A stretch of DNA of 7,707 nucleotides. Origin: Gammaproteobacteria bacterium UBA4475. Its GTDB lineage: Bacteria > Pseudomonadota > Gammaproteobacteria > Pseudomonadales > Azotimanducaceae. Numbering within the stretch: position 1 is the first letter of the stretch; each line of letters starts with the position of its first letter. The translations under genes were made by a program, and so were the position numbers. The stretch is taken from contig DGOD01000085.1 in assembly GCA_002389265.1 (NCBI GenBank), forward strand, positions 1-7,707, given 5' to 3'. Shown in pieces: positions 6,130-7,707 of the stretch. Under the pieces are notes generated by a model, which was not told where the DNA came from, searched no databases, and saw only the letters and a program-made list of their open reading frames with translations.

Positions 6130-7494
6130 ATGAACTTAAAAACAAAAATATCCGCTGTATTAGCAGTTTCAGCCTTATTTACGCTACCAACGGCGTTGGC
6201 AACCAATGGCTACTTCACCCATGGTTTGGGCGTCAAAAACAAGGGAATGGCTGGCGCCGGCACCGCTGCACCGGCAGAAACTATTTCTGCGGCTAGCAAT
6301 CCCGCCGCCGCTGTGATGGTCGATGAAGACTGGGAAGTTGGTTTGAGTGTCTTTTCGCCCCGTCGCAGTTACAAAAGCGGCGCAAGTCAAGCCAACGGTA
6401 ATGGCGGCGCCTTTACGATTGGTCCGAACGACATCGACAGTGGTCGCGAGTACTTCCCAATTCCTTATGTCGGCAAGGCTTGGAAACTCGATGATAATTC
6501 CGCCATGGCGGTAAATTTCTACGGTCGCGGTGGCATGAACACTGAATGGGGCGGCGGTACTGCCTCTCTGGACCCAGATGGTCCAGGCCCAGCACCTGTA
6601 TCAACACTGCCCGGTACCTATGGGGCGGGTGACGCCGGCGTCAACTTGTCACAGGCTTTTCTGGATGTGACTTACGCCATCAATAACGGTCCCTTGAACG
6701 TCGGCATCACCGGTGTTTTGGCCATGCAGGCCTTCAAGGTCAAGGGCATTGGAACTTTCGCGGGCTTCACCAAAAGCTTTGCTGCCAGCGGTGGCACAAC
6801 GCCTCCTGCCAGTCTCAGCAATAATGGCACTGACTACACTTACGGCTGGGGCATCAAGATCGGCGCCATCTATAGCGTCAATGATCAGTTGAATGTCGGC
6901 GCGGCGTATCAATCAGAGACGTCAATGGGTGACTTCGACAAATATGCTGACTTATTTGCCGAAGGCGGCGGTTTCGATATTCCGGCCAGTTTGAGATTGA
7001 GCGCCAGCCTGACTGCCTCGCCTCAACTAAGCCTGCACTTCGACTACGAGCGCATCATGTTCAGCGATATTGATTCCGTCGGCAACGGGATTGCGAACCT
7101 GTTCTCATGCCCTACGGCTAATCCTGCGGCGACAGACCTTGAAAGCTGCCTTGGTGGCAACAACGGTCCCGGTTTTGGCTGGGACGATGTAGACACCTAT
7201 AAATTTGGCATGGAATACACCGTCTCCAGCACCCTGATTCTGCGTGCTGGCTATAGTATCAACGAACAGCCTATCGGCAACGATCAAGTGCTATTCAATA
7301 TTTTGGCTCCGGCTGTTGTTGAGCAGCACATTACCATTGGTGCGACTCGCACACTGGCCAATGCGAATGAGCTCAGCTTTTCTCTGATGTACGCCCCCAG
7401 CAAATCGGTTTCAGGTGCTAACACCTTCGACCCAACCCAGCAGCTGGAAATCGAGATGCATCAGTTTGAGCTGGAAATTGGCTACAGTTTCTAA
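6130..7494 (+). CDS. FadL/OmpP1/TodX-family outer-membrane hydrophobic-compound channel
   Basis: A 454-residue outer-membrane beta-barrel. Residues 1-24 are a Sec signal ending ALA. The mature protein begins TNGYFTHGLGVKNKGMAGAG, the conserved N-terminal hatch region of the FadL family, followed by ISAASNPAA. The remainder alternates amphipathic strands and Gly/Asn/Asp-rich loops and ends ELEIGYSF, with the terminal phenylalanine used for barrel assembly. C327 and C340 lie 13 residues apart in a probable loop and could form a disulfide. GGAAGGGG just before the ATG is a strong ribosome site. Family members carry long-chain fatty acids or aromatic hydrocarbons; the substrate cannot be read from the sequence. 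Its place beside a persulfide-type regulator and sox genes suggests a sulfur-related hydrophobic substrate, which is inference. It could be co-transcribed with the regulator or have its own promoter. Confidence 0.88.
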   Translation: MNLKTKISAVLAVSALFTLPTALATNGYFTHGLGVKNKGMAGAGTAAPAETISAASNPAAAVMVDEDWEVGLSVFSPRRSYKSGASQANGNGGAFTIGPNDIDSGREYFPIPYVGKAWKLDDNSAMAVNFYGRGGMNTEWGGGTASLDPDGPGPAPVSTLPGTYGAGDAGVNLSQAFLDVTYAINNGPLNVGITGVLAMQAFKVKGIGTFAGFTKSFAASGGTTPPASLSNNGTDYTYGWGIKIGAIYSVNDQLNVGAAYQSETSMGDFDKYADLFAEGGGFDIPASLRLSASLTASPQLSLHFDYERIMFSDIDSVGNGIANLFSCPTANPAATDLESCLGGNNGPGFGWDDVDTYKFGMEYTVSSTLILRAGYSINEQPIGNDQVLFNILAPAVVEQHITIGATRTLANANELSFSLMYAPSKSVSGANTFDPTQQLEIEMHQFELEIGYSF

Positions 7495-7510
7495 AAATAG
7501 CCTAACAATA

Positions 7511-7595
7511 CAGCCTTGAGCCGTGCCCTAAACAGCCTTGAGCCGTGCTCTAAACAGCCTTGAGCCGTGTCCTAAACAGCCTTGAGCCGTGCCCT
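7511..7595 (+). repeat. 22-bp tandem repeat, 3.9 copies
   Basis: Head-to-tail copies start at 7511, 7533, 7555 and 7577. Each begins CAGCCTTGAGCCGTG, and the full copies end CTAAA. Copies two and three each differ from the first by one C-to-T change in the CCC run; the fourth stops matching after 19 bases. There are no spacers, so it is not a CRISPR array. It lies 16 bp after the fadL-like stop, and its last copy runs into the hairpin at 7585-7614. Confidence 0.95.
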
Positions 7596-7617
7596 GTTGA
7601 GACAGGGCATGGCTTTA
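7585..7617 (+). terminator. Strong hairpin after the fadL-like gene, possible terminator
   Basis: AGCCGTGCCCTGT (7585-7597) pairs with ACAGGGCATGGCT (7602-7614) around a TGAG loop: 13 pairs, one of them G-U. Only a short TTTA follows, so it is weak as an intrinsic terminator. It may stabilise the mRNA 3' end or act with the second hairpin downstream. The 5' arm is supplied by the last tandem-repeat copy. Confidence 0.6.
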
Positions 7618-7640
7618 GCGCTACAGGTAAGATTCCAAGC

Positions 7641-7683
7641 GCCTGGTTCGAACATTAACACCGCACCAGGCTCTTGTTGTTTT
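7641..7683 (+). terminator. Second hairpin with T-rich tail, probable terminator
   Basis: GCCTGGT (7641-7647) pairs perfectly with ACCAGGC (7665-7671). After one mismatch, CG/CG extends the stem inward, leaving an 11-base loop. The stem is followed by TCTTGTTGTTTT, a T-rich but interrupted tail. This is the better terminator candidate for the rightward unit. I see no supported gene in the rest of 7495-7707. Confidence 0.5.
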
Positions 7684-7707
7684 GCGACCCTTCTGATCTG
7701 TCGATTG

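Noticed and set aside
6649..6912. Open leftward frame of 87 codons inside the fadL-like gene
   Set aside because: It is antisense to a well-defined beta-barrel coding region, without a ribosome site or domain.
7511..7595. CRISPR-like array
   Set aside because: The 22-bp units are directly abutting with no spacers between them.
7641..7671. Fragment of a tRNA gene, because of GGTTCGAA in the sequence
   Set aside because: The bases after GGTTCGAA do not close a T-arm and there is no acceptor or anticodon stem; the pairing seen is a simple GCCTGGT/ACCAGGC hairpin.

Overview
The window carries a thiosulfate-oxidising Sox gene cluster and its likely regulator. Eight genes are read leftward (minus strand) from about 5600 to the left edge, in the order soxC, soxD, soxX, soxY, soxZ, soxA, a small lipoprotein gene that fits soxK, and soxB. 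The window edge cuts soxB after 329 codons. Spacing is tight: soxC/soxD overlap by 17 bp, soxD/soxX overlap by 4 bp, and soxY/soxZ and soxA/soxK are separated by only a few bases. This looks like one operon read from a promoter in the 105-bp divergent gap at 5599-5703.

Two genes are read rightward: an ArsR-family repressor with exactly two cysteines 66 residues apart, as in SqrR/BigR-type persulfide sensors, and an outer-membrane FadL/OmpP1-family channel. The divergent gap holds overlapping candidate promoters under an imperfect inverted repeat. A related AT-rich motif lies upstream of the fadL-like gene. The last 213 bp have no gene I can support. They contain a 22-bp tandem repeat (about 3.9 copies) whose last copy forms the 5' arm of a strong hairpin, then a second hairpin with a T-rich tail.

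How the parts fit: SoxAX (monohaem SoxA, SoxX, probably SoxK) would attach thiosulfate to the carboxy-terminal GGCGG cysteine of SoxY in the SoxYZ carrier. SoxB would hydrolyse off sulfate. SoxCD would oxidise the remaining sulfane sulfur, so complete oxidation without sulfur globules is expected. The ArsR protein would release the operon when persulfides accumulate. The FadL-like channel may bring a hydrophobic compound, conceivably elemental sulfur or polysulfide, across the outer membrane.

The outer-membrane porin, Tat signals, lipoboxes and protein style indicate a Gram-negative proteobacterium. A marine-type gammaproteobacterium is my best guess, but the sequence does not prove it. The Sox system itself is well known. 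The less ordinary points are the lipobox in SoxB and SoxK, the FadL gene next to the sox regulator, and the repeat/hairpin array.
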